This document shows, piece after piece, positions 38,137 through 47,400 of a DNA stretch of 64,000 nt. The position numbers and the translations under genes were made by a program. This stretch comes from Adlercreutzia faecimuris (GTDB lineage: Bacteria > Actinomycetota > Coriobacteriia > Coriobacteriales > Eggerthellaceae), in NCBI RefSeq assembly GCF_022669055.1, contig NZ_JAJMLW010000004.1:232183-296182 (forward strand), written 5' to 3'. Within the stretch, counting starts at the first letter, position 1, and every line of letters begins with the position of its first letter. Below the pieces are notes generated by a model that searched no databases, was not told where the DNA came from, and was given only the letters and a program-made list of their open reading frames with translations.

Positions 38137-39642
38137 ATGCTCGACTATCTGCTTCCTCGCTACAAGGTGCTGCGCGATAGGGACGAATGCGTCCAGTGCG
38201 GCGTGTGCGAGCGATCCTGCGCGAACGGCGTCCACAAGGTGGACGAGGATCTCGGCCGTGTGACCGCCGACCATGCCAAGTGCGTCAACTGCCAGCGGTG
38301 CGTGGTCATGTGCCCCACCACCGCCATCGCCATCACCCGCTGGCCCCAGGTGGACGCCGGCTCGGGCAACTGGACGCTCGAGGCCATGCAGGACATCGCC
38401 AAGCAGGCCCAGACGGGCGCCGTGCTGCTGGCCTCCATGGGCAACCCCAAGGACTACCCCATCTACTGGGATCACCTGCTGCTCAACGCCAGCCAGGTGA
38501 CCAACCCCTCCATCGACCCGCTGCGCGAGCCCATGGAGACCCGCGTCTTCCTCGGCAGCCGGCCGGGCATGCTCAAGGTTAACGAGCGCGAGCACGTGGT
38601 GATGACGCCCATGCCGCCCCAGATCCGGCTCGACGTGCCCCTCATGTTCTCGGCCATGAGCTTCGGGTCGGTGTCGCTCAACGCCCAGAAGTCGCTGGCC
38701 ATGGCCGCCAAGGAGCTGGGAACCTACTTCAACACCGGCGAGGGCGGCCTCCACCGCGACCTCGAGGCCTATGCCGACCACGCCATCGTGCAGGTGGCCT
38801 CGGGCCGCTTCGGGGTCGATCCCCACTACCTGAACGCCGGCGCCGCCATCGAGATCAAGATCGGCCAGGGGGCCAAGCCGGGCATCGGCGGTCACCTGCC
38901 GGGCGAGAAGATCAACGAGGAGGTGTCCCGCACCCGCATGATCCCCCAGGGCACCGACGCCATCTCGCCGGCGCCCCACCACGACATCTACTCCATCGAG
39001 GACCTGCGCCAGCTCATCTTCTCGCTGAAGGAGGCCACCCTCTACCGCAAGCCCGTGGCCGTCAAGATAGCCGCCGTGCACAACGTGGCGGCCATCGCCA
39101 GCGGCATGGCGCGCGCCGGGGCCGACATCATCGTGGTGGACGGGTTCCGCGGCGGCACGGGTGCTGCGCCCAAGCGCATCCGCGACAACGTCGGCATCCC
39201 CATCGAGCTGGCCCTGGCCGCCGTCGACCAGCGCCTGCGCGACGAGGGCATCCGCTCGACGGTGAGCCTGGTGGCGGCCGGATCCGTCCGCAGCTCGGCC
39301 GACGTCGTGCGCGCCATCGCCCTGGGCGCGGACGCCGCCTACATCGCGTCAGCCGCCCTCATCGCCTTGGGCTGCCATCAGTGCCAGGACTGCTCGAGCG
39401 GCCGCTGCAACTGGGGCATCGCCACCCAGAACCCTGACCTCACCAAGCGGCTCAACCCCGAGGTCGCCGCCGAGCGCGTGGTCAACCTGGTGCGCGGGTG
39501 GAACCACGAGATCAAGGAGATGATGGGCGGCATGGGCATCAACGCCATCGACAGCCTGCGCGGCAACCGGCTCATGCTGCGCGGCATCGGCCTGAACGAC
39601 AAGGAGCTGGAGATCCTCGGCGTGAAGTACGCGGGAGAGTGA
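38137..39642 (+). CDS. Glutamate synthase FMN/ferredoxin subunit
   Basis: A 501-residue protein. The N-terminus has two 4Fe-4S ferredoxin motifs (C-V-Q-C-G-V-C-E-R-S-C and C-V-N-C-Q-R-C-V-V-M-C-P). The rest is the glutamate synthase central domain that binds FMN and 2-oxoglutarate: M-S-F-G-S-V-S, N-T-G-E-G-G near residue 205, G-Q-G-A-K-P-G-I-G-G-H near 247, and V-D-G-F-R-G-G-T-G-A-A near 335. A 3Fe-4S-type set lies near the end (C-H-Q-C-Q-D-C-S-S-G-R-C). It takes ammonia and electrons to make glutamate from 2-oxoglutarate. Confidence 0.93.
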   Translation: MLDYLLPRYKVLRDRDECVQCGVCERSCANGVHKVDEDLGRVTADHAKCVNCQRCVVMCPTTAIAITRWPQVDAGSGNWTLEAMQDIAKQAQTGAVLLASMGNPKDYPIYWDHLLLNASQVTNPSIDPLREPMETRVFLGSRPGMLKVNEREHVVMTPMPPQIRLDVPLMFSAMSFGSVSLNAQKSLAMAAKELGTYFNTGEGGLHRDLEAYADHAIVQVASGRFGVDPHYLNAGAAIEIKIGQGAKPGIGGHLPGEKINEEVSRTRMIPQGTDAISPAPHHDIYSIEDLRQLIFSLKEATLYRKPVAVKIAAVHNVAAIASGMARAGADIIVVDGFRGGTGAAPKRIRDNVGIPIELALAAVDQRLRDEGIRSTVSLVAAGSVRSSADVVRAIALGADAAYIASAALIALGCHQCQDCSSGRCNWGIATQNPDLTKRLNPEVAAERVVNLVRGWNHEIKEMMGGMGINAIDSLRGNRLMLRGIGLNDKELEILGVKYAGE

Positions 39643-39647
39643 GCATC

Positions 39648-40112
39648 ATGAAGAGAATCTACGCCATAGAGGCCTGGTGCATCGACTGCAAGCGCTGCGA
39701 GGTGGCCTGCAAGACCTTCCACTCACGTAGCCGCGACACTGTGAAGGCCTTCACGGTGGAATACCCCCAGCCGCAGAACCGCGTGCGCGTGGAGGGCACG
39801 CGGCAGCTCTCGGTGGCGGTCAACTGCCGCCACTGCGCCCAGCCCAAGTGCGTCGAGGGATGCATATCCGGCGCCATGACCAAGAACCCCCGCACCGGGG
39901 TGGTCACCTCCGATCCGCGCAAGTGCGTGGGCTGCCGCACCTGCGTGTCGCTGTGCCCCTTCGGCGCCGTCCGCATCGAGGACGTGGCCGAGAAGGGCAT
40001 CGCCTACAAGTGCGACCTGTGCGGCGAGGTGCCGGGCGAGGCGGGCGAGCCCTCCTGCGTGGCGGCCTGCCCCAACCGGGCGCTCATCTACGTGGAAAGC
40101 GAGGGATGCTAG
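39648..40112 (+). CDS. Four-cluster ferredoxin-type Fe-S protein
   Basis: A 154-residue electron carrier with four cysteine groups: C-I-D-C-K-R-C-E-V-A-C, C-R-H-C-A-Q-P-K-C-V-E-G-C, C-V-G-C-R-T-C-V-S-L-C-P and C-D-L-C-G-E ending in S-C-V-A-A-C-P. This is the NrfC/HycB-type four [4Fe-4S] pattern. It is encoded between the FMN subunit and the FAD oxidoreductase, so it probably passes electrons between them. ATG chosen at 39648 with GGGAGAG upstream. Confidence 0.9.
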   Translation: MKRIYAIEAWCIDCKRCEVACKTFHSRSRDTVKAFTVEYPQPQNRVRVEGTRQLSVAVNCRHCAQPKCVEGCISGAMTKNPRTGVVTSDPRKCVGCRTCVSLCPFGAVRIEDVAEKGIAYKCDLCGEVPGEAGEPSCVAACPNRALIYVESEGC

Positions 40113-40113
40113 C

Positions 40114-41472
40114 ATGGCTGACCGTGCCTTCGACCACCTCATCATCGGAAACTCCGCTGCCGGCGTCACCGCCGCCGAGCAGATACGCGCCCTCGACGAG
40201 GCGGCGTCGGTCGCCATCGTGAGCCGCGAGCCGCATCCCGCCTACGGACGCCCCCTCATCTCGTACCTCATCGAGGGCAAGACGACCCTCGACGCCATCG
40301 GCCTCAAGGCCCCCGGCTTCTACGAGGAGCAGCGCATCGACGCCCTCCTCGGCCCGGATTACGAGGTGGTCGAGCTGCGGCCAGAGGCCCACGAGGCGGT
40401 TCTGGCCGACGGCTCCGTCCTCTCCTACGGGTCATGCCTGCTGGCCACGGGCAGCATTCCCTTCGTCCCGCCCATCGAGGGACTCGACGGCAAGGACAAC
40501 GTCTACGGGTTCATGACCCTGGACGACGCCCTGGCCCTGTGGGACGAGGCGAGGGCGGCCGCGGAGCGGGCCCATGCCGAGGGCCGGCTGGCGCGCGCCA
40601 TCGTCATCGGGGCGGGGCTCATCGGCCTCAAGGCGGCAGAGGCGCTGTCCCACCAGGTGGACGAGGTGCTCGTGCTGGAGCTAGCCCCGCGCATCCTGCC
40701 CGCCGTGCTCGACGCCGAGGGGGCGGCCGTCCTCCAGGGCATCCTGGCCGACCACGGCATCCTCTGCCGGCCGGGCGTGTCGGTCGAGCGCATCCTGGGC
40801 GACGGCGCCCGCGCCGAGGGCGCCGTGCTCACCGACGGGGCCTCCGTCGACTGCGACCTGGTGGTGACGGCCGTGGGCGTGCGCCCCAACACGGGGCTGG
40901 CCGCGGCTGCGGGCGCGGCCCAGGGGCGCGGCCTCGTCTGCGACGATCGGTTGCGCACGAGTCTGCCGGACGTCTACGCCGCCGGCGATGTGGTGCAGGT
41001 GACTGATGTGCTGGACGGCTCCGAGCGGCCGCTGGCCCTGTGGCCCAACGCCATGCGCCAGGGGCGCATCGCCGGCCGTCAGATGGCAGGCGCGCCGGAC
41101 GCCGAGCCCTTCGAGGGGAGCTTCGCCGTCAACGCCGTCGACTTCTTCGACGCGTCGCTGCTCACCGCGGGCATCATCAACCCCGCCGAGGACTCGGGCT
41201 GCGTCGTGGAGGTGGCGGCGGAAGGCGACCGCTACGCGAAGTTCGTGCGGCGCGACGGCTGCCTGGTCGGCTACATCCTGCTGAACCGGCCGGCCAACGC
41301 CGGCATCTACACGGCGCTCATCGAGCAGCGCGTCCCCCTGGACACGCTCGACCCGGCCATCTTCGATGGGGCGCCGGCCAACCTGGACTTCCCGGCGGAC
41401 GTCCGCTGGGAGCGCCTGCACAAGTGCTATCCCGCGGATCGCGACAGCCGCGGCTGGAAGGAGCGTGACTGA
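40114..41472 (+). CDS. FAD-dependent NAD(P)H oxidoreductase of the glutamate synthase operon
   Basis: A 452-residue pyridine nucleotide-disulfide-family oxidoreductase. The FAD-binding start is I-I-G-N-S-A-A-G-V-T-A-A. A second dinucleotide-binding motif I-G-A-G-L-I-G-L-K-A-A-E-A-L lies near residue 168. Y-A-A-G-D near 288 is the FAD-closing motif. There is no redox CxxxxC pair, so it is not a disulfide reductase; it fits the NADH:rubredoxin/nitrite reductase-like group. It likely feeds electrons from NAD(P)H to the Fe-S protein and the synthase. Gap to the previous gene: 1 base; to the next: 1 base. Confidence 0.9.
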   Translation: MADRAFDHLIIGNSAAGVTAAEQIRALDEAASVAIVSREPHPAYGRPLISYLIEGKTTLDAIGLKAPGFYEEQRIDALLGPDYEVVELRPEAHEAVLADGSVLSYGSCLLATGSIPFVPPIEGLDGKDNVYGFMTLDDALALWDEARAAAERAHAEGRLARAIVIGAGLIGLKAAEALSHQVDEVLVLELAPRILPAVLDAEGAAVLQGILADHGILCRPGVSVERILGDGARAEGAVLTDGASVDCDLVVTAVGVRPNTGLAAAAGAAQGRGLVCDDRLRTSLPDVYAAGDVVQVTDVLDGSERPLALWPNAMRQGRIAGRQMAGAPDAEPFEGSFAVNAVDFFDASLLTAGIINPAEDSGCVVEVAAEGDRYAKFVRRDGCLVGYILLNRPANAGIYTALIEQRVPLDTLDPAIFDGAPANLDFPADVRWERLHKCYPADRDSRGWKERD

Positions 41473-41473
41473 C

Positions 41474-42214
41474 ATGGCCGAGCCGTGCCTTTCGAGGGCC
41501 TGCGTAACGCTGGGCACCTCGCACTTCAAGGAGGCGAACGAGCGCGTGCGCGCCGCCCTGGCCGAGGCCGACGTGGTCGAGCTGCGCGACGTCTGCGCCC
41601 AGCGGTACCTGGGCTGCGCGATGCCGGTTGGCAAGCGGCTGGAGATCCACGGGGTACCGGGCAACGACATGGCCAGCTACCTCGACGGCGGCGCCATCGA
41701 GGTCTTCGGGAACGCCCAAGACCAGATCGGCAACACCATGAACGGCGGCTCCATCGTCATCCACGGGCGCTGCGGTGACGCGGCGGGCTACGCCATGCGC
41801 GGCGGCCGCATCTTTGTGCGCGACGGCTGCGGCTGGCGCGTGGGCATCCACATGAAGCAGTACGAGGGCCGGCGCCCGGCCATCGTGGTGGGCGGCGATG
41901 CCGGCAGCTTCCTGGGGGAGTACCTGGCCGGCGGCGTCATCGTGCTGATGGGGCGCCCCGGGCAGTACCTGGCCACGGGTATGCACGGCGGCGTCATCTA
42001 CCTGCGCGAGCCCCTCGCGGCCGATGAGGTGCCCGAGGGCCTGGTGCTCGAGCCTGTCGACGCGGATGACCGTGCGCTGCTCGCCGACCTGCTGGGGGAG
42101 TACAACGCCCACTTCGCGTCTGACCTGGGCGCGCCCGTCGAGGCGACCGGCGAGGGCTATTACCGCCTGCGCCCCGCCTCCAGCCGCCCCTACGCCAGCC
42201 TCTACGCCAGCTAG
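41474..42214 (+). CDS. Glutamate synthase GXGXG-domain subunit
   Basis: A 246-residue protein corresponding to the C-terminal beta-helix domain of GltB. Repeated glycine patterns are visible: Y-L-D-G-G-A-I-E-V-F-G-N-A, M-N-G-G-S-I-V-I-H-G-R-C-G-D-A-A-G-Y-A-M-R-G-G, and V-G-G-D-A-G-S-F-L-G-E-Y-L-A-G-G. In fused glutamate synthases this domain holds the ammonia channel together; here it is a separate subunit, as in archaea. It completes the five-gene operon. Confidence 0.92.
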   Translation: MAEPCLSRACVTLGTSHFKEANERVRAALAEADVVELRDVCAQRYLGCAMPVGKRLEIHGVPGNDMASYLDGGAIEVFGNAQDQIGNTMNGGSIVIHGRCGDAAGYAMRGGRIFVRDGCGWRVGIHMKQYEGRRPAIVVGGDAGSFLGEYLAGGVIVLMGRPGQYLATGMHGGVIYLREPLAADEVPEGLVLEPVDADDRALLADLLGEYNAHFASDLGAPVEATGEGYYRLRPASSRPYASLYAS

Positions 42215-42418
42215 CGGCCCGTGCGCGGCGGAGCGTCCCCGCCCCCGCTGCGTGTCGTGCGGCGGACGCCGATGCCCTGCTGCGCGGGATCGCCCGGCAC
42301 CCGGCACTCGGCGCCCATCGGGCGCCGCGCCTCCGCCCATGCCCCGCGCGAGGGGGTGGCCGGCGCGACGTGATTGGCGTAGTATGGCGCGAAGGCCGGA
42401 GCAGGGGAGGAGGCGGCC

Positions 42419-43573
42419 ATGATCACGCTGCAGGATGTCATCGACCTCGGCATCTTCGAGGACATCTGGCCGGCCGCGCCCTGCGAGGGCTATCGCGACC
42501 GCGTGGTCACCGGCGCTGGCATCCTCGATTGCGAGCCCTTCCTGGGCGGCTACGACTCCTTCGTCCCCGGTGAGCTCATCTTCACGTCGCTCGGCTTCGC
42601 CCGGCGCGACCCGGCGCTGGCCGACGAGGCCGTCCGAGCCATGATCGAGCAGGACGTGGCCGCTCTCGTCATCAAGCCGGTGGCCCTCGACGCCATCAGC
42701 GCCGACGCCGCCGCCCTCAGCGCGGCCCGCGGCGTCCCGGTGCTCTTCTACGAGGGCCACTACGTCGAGCGCCTGATGGCCGCCGTCCTCGCCCTGGTGG
42801 CCGAGGACCAGGCGCAGTCCCAGCGCGACGCGCGCATCGACGCGCTGCTGGCCCCGCGGGACGAGGCCGCCGTCCGCGCGGCCCTCTTCGAGGTGGCTCA
42901 TGCCACGGGGTCGACGGTGCAGTGCGTGGCCGCACGGCCCGTCGTCGCCGACGGCTGCACGCTGCCGGCGCTCCAGGGGGAGCTGGGCGCGGCCCTCTAC
43001 GCCTTCCAGCGCGACTGGCCGGTCGTCGTCCAGGCCAGCGTCGTGCGCTACCACGACCGCCTGCTGGCCTTCGCGTCCTACGACCGGCCGCCCCGCGGCG
43101 CCGTCGCCCGGTCCGAGGTCGACCTGATCACGCGCCTGGGAGCCGTGGGCCGCCTGAGCCTCGGCGTCAGCCAGGAGGTCCCCCTCGGCCAGGGCGACCT
43201 GGCCATCCGCCAGGCGTGCGCCGCCCTCGACGCGGCGTGCGAGGGCCGGCGCCCATCGGTTCGCTGGGCCGACCTGGGCATCGACGCCTTCCGCGTGGCG
43301 GCTGCGGGCGACCGGCTCTTCTCGGGCACCGCCCGGCTCTACCGCGACCTGCTCGAGGGCTACGACGGGGCCCACGGCGCCGAGCTGTCGGACACCGCCC
43401 GAGCCTACGCGGCGGCCTTCGGCGAGGTGCGCGCCACGGCTGAGGCGCTCTACCAGCATCCCAACACCGTGCGCTACCGCCTGCGGCGCATCCGGGAGGT
43501 CCTCGGGCTGCCCGACCTCGCCGACCGGGAGCTCGCGGCCCTCCTCATGCTGGCCTATTCGCTTACTGATTAA
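42419..43573 (+). CDS. PucR-type transcriptional regulator
   Basis: A 384-residue regulator. The N-terminal 100 residues are a PucR-type ligand-sensing domain (T-L-Q-D-V-I-D-L-G near the start, then P-G-E-L-I-F-T-S-L). The C-terminal 60 residues carry the PucR HTH: A-E-A-L-Y-Q-H-P-N-T-V-R-Y-R-L-R-R-I-R-E-V-L-G-L. Such regulators often control purine or amine catabolism. It follows the glutamate synthase operon after 204 bases and probably regulates nearby nitrogen genes. GGAGGAGGCGGCC precedes the ATG. Confidence 0.88.
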   Translation: MITLQDVIDLGIFEDIWPAAPCEGYRDRVVTGAGILDCEPFLGGYDSFVPGELIFTSLGFARRDPALADEAVRAMIEQDVAALVIKPVALDAISADAAALSAARGVPVLFYEGHYVERLMAAVLALVAEDQAQSQRDARIDALLAPRDEAAVRAALFEVAHATGSTVQCVAARPVVADGCTLPALQGELGAALYAFQRDWPVVVQASVVRYHDRLLAFASYDRPPRGAVARSEVDLITRLGAVGRLSLGVSQEVPLGQGDLAIRQACAALDAACEGRRPSVRWADLGIDAFRVAAAGDRLFSGTARLYRDLLEGYDGAHGAELSDTARAYAAAFGEVRATAEALYQHPNTVRYRLRRIREVLGLPDLADRELAALLMLAYSLTD

Positions 43574-43699
43574 GTCATAGTTATTTGTCCGATCGTACAA
43601 ACCGGGCGGCCGTCGTTTCGTCGGGCCCTCCAACGGAGCGCCCGATCGCGGGCGGTACCCTCTTCCTCGTCGAGCACGTCCCGAGGAAAGGAGCCCCCG

Positions 43700-43945
43700 A
43701 TGCTCAACGAGAAGGCCCTCAAGGTACTGTCCACCCTGTCCGAGCCGGACGCCGCCTACTGCCACAAGCTGGCGCGCCGCTTCGCCAACCTCGGCATCGC
43801 GCCGGATAATGCCAGCAGCGCCGTCTGCGCGCTCGTCGAGGCCGACGCCATCCCCGAGGCCGGCGTCGTCAAGGTGGCATCCCTCGCGAAGCCTGCGGCG
43901 CCTGCCGCCGAGCGCCCCGTCACCGACCAGGCCGTCTATGCCTAG
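43700..43945 (+). CDS. Small unknown protein (81 aa)
   Basis: An 81-residue protein with AGGAAAGGAG before the ATG. Residues 1-50 look like a small winged-helix-like fold (K-A-L-K-V-L-S-T-L-S-E-P-D-A-A-Y-C-H-K-L-A-R-R-F). The tail is alanine/proline-rich. A terminator follows. Could be a DNA-binding or partner protein; not recognised. Confidence 0.6.
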   Translation: MLNEKALKVLSTLSEPDAAYCHKLARRFANLGIAPDNASSAVCALVEADAIPEAGVVKVASLAKPAAPAAERPVTDQAVYA

Positions 43946-44007
43946 CGCCCGACGATCCCGGCGCGCGGGCGCCCGACGGCGTCCCGCCCGCCGGCCCATC
44001 ACGTGAA

Positions 44008-44042
44008 GCGGCCCGGCTCTCCTCGAGGGAGAACCGGGCCGC
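44008..44042. terminator. Bidirectional terminator
   Basis: A 15-bp stem (GCGGCCCGGCTCTCC against its complement with one G-T pair) around TCGAG, between the small unknown gene (plus) and the FKBP gene (minus). No long T tract. Confidence 0.7.
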
Positions 44043-44078
44043 TCGCATGCTCGGGCCGGGTGTGCGGGAGGGGGAGCG

Positions 44079-44507
44079 CTAGTCGGCGACCTCCACCAGC
44101 TCCAGCTCGAAGTTGAGGGCCTTGCCGGCCAGCGGGTGGTTGAAGTCGAAGGTGGCCACGCCGTCCTCGATCGCCTTCACCTGGACGGGCACCGGGCGCC
44201 CGTCGGGGCCGTGCATGTAGATGACGCCGCCCACCGGCAGGTCCTCGGCGTTGGGGATGTTCTCCAGCGGCACCTCCTGGATGAGGTCCTCGCGCACCTC
44301 GCCGTAGGCGTCGGCCGGCTCGATGTGGATGGTCTTCTTGTCGCCGACGGCCATGTCCTTCACGCCCTCGTCGAAGCCGGGGATCACGTCGCCGGCCATG
44401 CATACGAACTCGATGGGCTCGCCGTGGTCGTAGGAGGAGTCGAACTTCTCGCCGTCGTCCAGGGTGCCCGTGTAGTGGATCTTAACCTTCTTGCCCTCGT
44501 TGCTCAT
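44079..44507 (-). CDS. FKBP-type peptidyl-prolyl isomerase (SlyD-like)
   Basis: A 142-residue isomerase. The ATG at 44507 has AAAGGAG upstream. The FKBP part has I-H-Y-T-G-T-L-D-D-G-E-K-F-D-S-S (18-33) and V-I-P-G-F-D-E-G-V-K-D-M-A-V-G-D-K-K. An IF domain insert follows (residues 70-125), ending F-D-F-N-H-P-L-A-G-K-A-L-N-F. It lacks the histidine-rich metal-binding tail of E. coli SlyD. It helps fold cytosolic proteins. Confidence 0.93.
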   Translation of the reverse strand: MSNEGKKVKIHYTGTLDDGEKFDSSYDHGEPIEFVCMAGDVIPGFDEGVKDMAVGDKKTIHIEPADAYGEVREDLIQEVPLENIPNAEDLPVGGVIYMHGPDGRPVPVQVKAIEDGVATFDFNHPLAGKALNFELELVEVAD

Positions 44508-44741
44508 CGAAAGGCTCCTTTCGTCGGTCATGCCATAGCCTGCCAGTCTAGAGGATGGCGTCGCACGCGCCTGCCGCGCGGGGGAATCTGCCCCAAGTTG
44601 TCACCAAGCGGCAGCGCCCGGCAGCGCCGCCCGCGAGGGGGTCTCCCGCGGAGGACCTGCGGGGCGCCCACCCAGCTGGATGCCGCGAGCGCGCTCGCCT
44701 GGCCGGATGCGCCGCGAGCACACGGCCCGCCCGCCCGGCGC

Positions 44742-46004
44742 CTATTCCCCGCGCTGCTCCTCGGCCACGTCGGCCAGGGTCGTGCGCGCGGCCACCAGGC
44801 TCGCCAGCGGCTCGAGGTAGGGCCGCTCCTCGTCGGAGAGCCCCGCGGCCGCCAGGCTCATCACCTCGTCGGCCAGCTCCGAGACCGGGTGGTGGTACAG
44901 GTAGCCGTCGTAGCCGTCGGCCATGAGCGACGCCTTCCCCGCCGCGATATCGTCGGCGGTCACGCCGGCGAAGAGCCGGTCGAGCGCGTCCAGGTTGCCG
45001 GCGTCGTAGAACAGGCCCTTGATGAGGGCCGCGTAGGCGATCACGCAGGGGATGGGCATGGCGTCGGCCGGCCGGATCTCCACGTAGGTCTTCAGCCGCA
45101 CGTCGGTGAAGAACATCGACAGCGCGTGCTCCACCTGCTCGCGGGTCATGGGCTCGTCGGCGTAGATCTCGCCGAAGGTGCGGTCGGTGTAGCACCACTG
45201 CTCCGCGTCGCAGGCCACCAGGATGGCCGGCGTGTCCAGCACGTAGGCCGCGTAGTCGCGCAGGGTGAAGCCCGGTTCCATGATGCCGGGCACCACGCCG
45301 CAGCGGTCGGGGTCGCACTTCTCCCATATCTCGGTGCGCATCAGCCGGTGGGGCCGCGGCGCGTCCTCGAAGACAGGCGAGTTGTCGCAGATGAGCGACA
45401 GCAGCGGCACCAGGGCGAAGGCCAGGCGCATCTTGCGCAGGCAGTCCTCGGCCGACGAGTAGTCGATGGACACCTGGGTGGACGCGCTGCCGCGCATCAT
45501 GCAGATGCCGAACATGCTGATGGCGCCCAGGTACATGTTCATCAGCTTGTAGCGGCGCTTGGGGATGAGCTCCAGGTCGACGGCGCGGGCGGTGGGGTGG
45601 TAGCCCACGGTCAGCACCTGGGTGTCCACGGGGTCGAGGCGCGCGGCGAGGGCGTCCTCGAAGGCGGAGAAGCAAGCCTCGGCGTCGGCCAGGCGCGAGA
45701 AGGGGCCGGCCGAGAGCTCCACCTGGGCGGCGGGCTCGATGGTCACGGCCTCGCCGGGACGGGCCACGCCCAGAAGGTCGCCCTCCGGGTCGCGCGAGGC
45801 CTCCGGGTAGTCCTCCAGAAGCTCGCCGAGCAGCCACTGCACGCCGTCCGGGCCGCGGTAGGGGACGGGCGTCCCGTCGGCACGCACCAGCGTGTGCTCC
45901 AGCTCGATGCCCAGCCGCTCCGACGACGCCTTGGCGCCGCTCTCGAAGTAGGCCACTATGGCGTCGATATTGGCCTCGCGGGCCGGTTGGTCGTTCTTGC
46001 TCAT
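44742..46004 (-). CDS. gshA: Glutamate-cysteine ligase-like protein (GCS2 family)
   Basis: A 420-residue protein with the GCS2-type start G-I-E-L-E-H-T-L-V near residue 32, a sugar-free ATP-grasp-unlike glutamine-synthetase fold core (T-Q-V-S-I-D-Y near 173), and C-terminal V-E-I-R-P-A-D-A-M-P near 310. It would make gamma-glutamyl-cysteine, or a related gamma-glutamyl amide. The gene is divergent from argC, so the two share an upstream region. GGAG precedes the ATG. The exact substrate is not certain. Confidence 0.85.
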   Translation of the reverse strand: MSKNDQPAREANIDAIVAYFESGAKASSERLGIELEHTLVRADGTPVPYRGPDGVQWLLGELLEDYPEASRDPEGDLLGVARPGEAVTIEPAAQVELSAGPFSRLADAEACFSAFEDALAARLDPVDTQVLTVGYHPTARAVDLELIPKRRYKLMNMYLGAISMFGICMMRGSASTQVSIDYSSAEDCLRKMRLAFALVPLLSLICDNSPVFEDAPRPHRLMRTEIWEKCDPDRCGVVPGIMEPGFTLRDYAAYVLDTPAILVACDAEQWCYTDRTFGEIYADEPMTREQVEHALSMFFTDVRLKTYVEIRPADAMPIPCVIAYAALIKGLFYDAGNLDALDRLFAGVTADDIAAGKASLMADGYDGYLYHHPVSELADEVMSLAAAGLSDEERPYLEPLASLVAARTTLADVAEEQRGE

Positions 46005-46318
46005 CGCTCACTCCAAACTCGCGCGTTCTCGCGCAAAAGGCTGACCGGTTTGATTACAATGCCGCTAATCGGCGCCCATGGTAACACTGGCAGGCCCGCG
46101 GGGCGCCCTGGTAGCGAAATCGAGGGTAGATCGTGGAATTCCGCAACGCAGCCATCATCACGGCAGGGGCCCCGGGCCCGGCCGTCCGACGACGCGCCTA
46201 GCGCGGCGAAGCCGCGCCGCGCGCCCCCTCCACCTCCGCAACCCCTCGGCGCCGTCCGGCAGCGACGCCGTCCCCTCTCCCTCGTGGCGAGGGCTCCCAT
46301 CGAAAGGAAGAGCGACCC
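46005..46318. other. 314-base divergent region between gshA-like gene and argC
   Basis: A possible -10 for argC (TACAAT, 46055-46060) is present, with no good -35. No clear ArgR box is seen. No riboswitch or additional gene is recognised. Confidence 0.4.
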
Positions 46319-47386
46319 ATGACCCTCAGAGCAGGCGTGGTGGGCGCGGCCGGATTCGCGGGCATCGAGCTCGTGCGGCTGCTCCTGGCCCACCCGGAAC
46401 TCACCCTGACCGCCGTCACCTCCGACGCGCTGGCCGGCCGTCCGCTGGCCGATGCCTACCCGGCCTTCCGCGGCGCCACCGACCTGGCGTTTTCCGCCCA
46501 TGACCAGGCCGACCTGGAATCCTGCGACGTCGTGTTCCTGGCCGTGCCCCACACGGCCGCCCTCGCCCAGGCCCCCGGCCTGCTCGAGCGGGGCGTGACC
46601 GTCGTCGACCTGTCCGCCGACTTTCGCCTGAAGGACCCGGCTGTCTACGAGGCCTGGTACCAGGTGCCCCACACGGCTCCCGGCCTGCTGGCCCAGGCGG
46701 CCTTCGGGCTGCCCGAGCTCACCGGCGGCGAGCTGGCCCGCGCCGCGGCGGCCCGCGCCCGCGGCGAGGCGGTGCTCGTGGGCTGCGCCGGGTGCTACCC
46801 CACGGCCACGTCGCTCGCCGCCGCCCCCGCCATCCGCGCGGGGCTCGTCGATCCCGCCGGCACCGTGGTCGCCGACGCCGTGTCGGGCGTCACGGGCGCC
46901 GGCAAGAAGGCCACCGAGCGCACCCACTTCTGCTTCGCCGACGAGAACCTGGAGGCCTACGGCGTGGGCACGCACCGCCACACGCCCGAGATCGAGCAGA
47001 TCCTCGGCATCCCCGGGCGCCTCGTGTTCACGCCGCACCTGGCCCCGCTCAACCGCGGGCTGCTGTCCACGGTGAACCTGCCGCTCGACCCGGCCGCCCC
47101 GCGTCCGAGCGCCGACGAGCTCGTGGCGCTCTACCGCGACTTCTACGCCGATGCGCCGCTCGTCGAGGTGCTCGACCCGGGAACCTGGCCGCGCACCGCC
47201 TCGGTGGCCGGCACGTGCCGCGCGCACATCGGCGTGACGGCGCACCCGACGGCGCCCATGATCGTGGCCGTCGGCGCCATCGACAACCTGGGCAAGGGCG
47301 CCGCGGGCCAGGCGGTCCAGTGCGCCAACATCGTGTTCGGCCTGCCCGAGGACGCGGGCCTCACGGCCGTGGCCCAGCCGGTGTAG
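46319..47386 (+). CDS. argC: N-acetyl-gamma-glutamyl-phosphate reductase
   Basis: A 355-residue ArgC. G-A-A-G-F-A-G-I-E-L near residues 9-18 is the NADPH-binding motif. The catalytic cysteine is C159 in G-C-A-G-C-Y-P-T-A. Later V-S-G-V-T-G-A-G-K-K and H-R-H-T-P-E-I are the usual substrate segments. It reduces N-acetylglutamyl phosphate to the semialdehyde in arginine biosynthesis. AAGGAAGAG precedes the ATG. It is the first gene of argC-J-B-D; argJ follows after about 14 bases. Confidence 0.97.
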   Translation: MTLRAGVVGAAGFAGIELVRLLLAHPELTLTAVTSDALAGRPLADAYPAFRGATDLAFSAHDQADLESCDVVFLAVPHTAALAQAPGLLERGVTVVDLSADFRLKDPAVYEAWYQVPHTAPGLLAQAAFGLPELTGGELARAAAARARGEAVLVGCAGCYPTATSLAAAPAIRAGLVDPAGTVVADAVSGVTGAGKKATERTHFCFADENLEAYGVGTHRHTPEIEQILGIPGRLVFTPHLAPLNRGLLSTVNLPLDPAAPRPSADELVALYRDFYADAPLVEVLDPGTWPRTASVAGTCRAHIGVTAHPTAPMIVAVGAIDNLGKGAAGQAVQCANIVFGLPEDAGLTAVAQPV

Positions 47387-47400
47387 GGGAGGGGATGACC

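Noticed and set aside
36589..39081. An 830-codon minus-strand frame opposite the glutamate synthase genes
   Set aside because: Antisense shadow of genes with full catalytic motifs.
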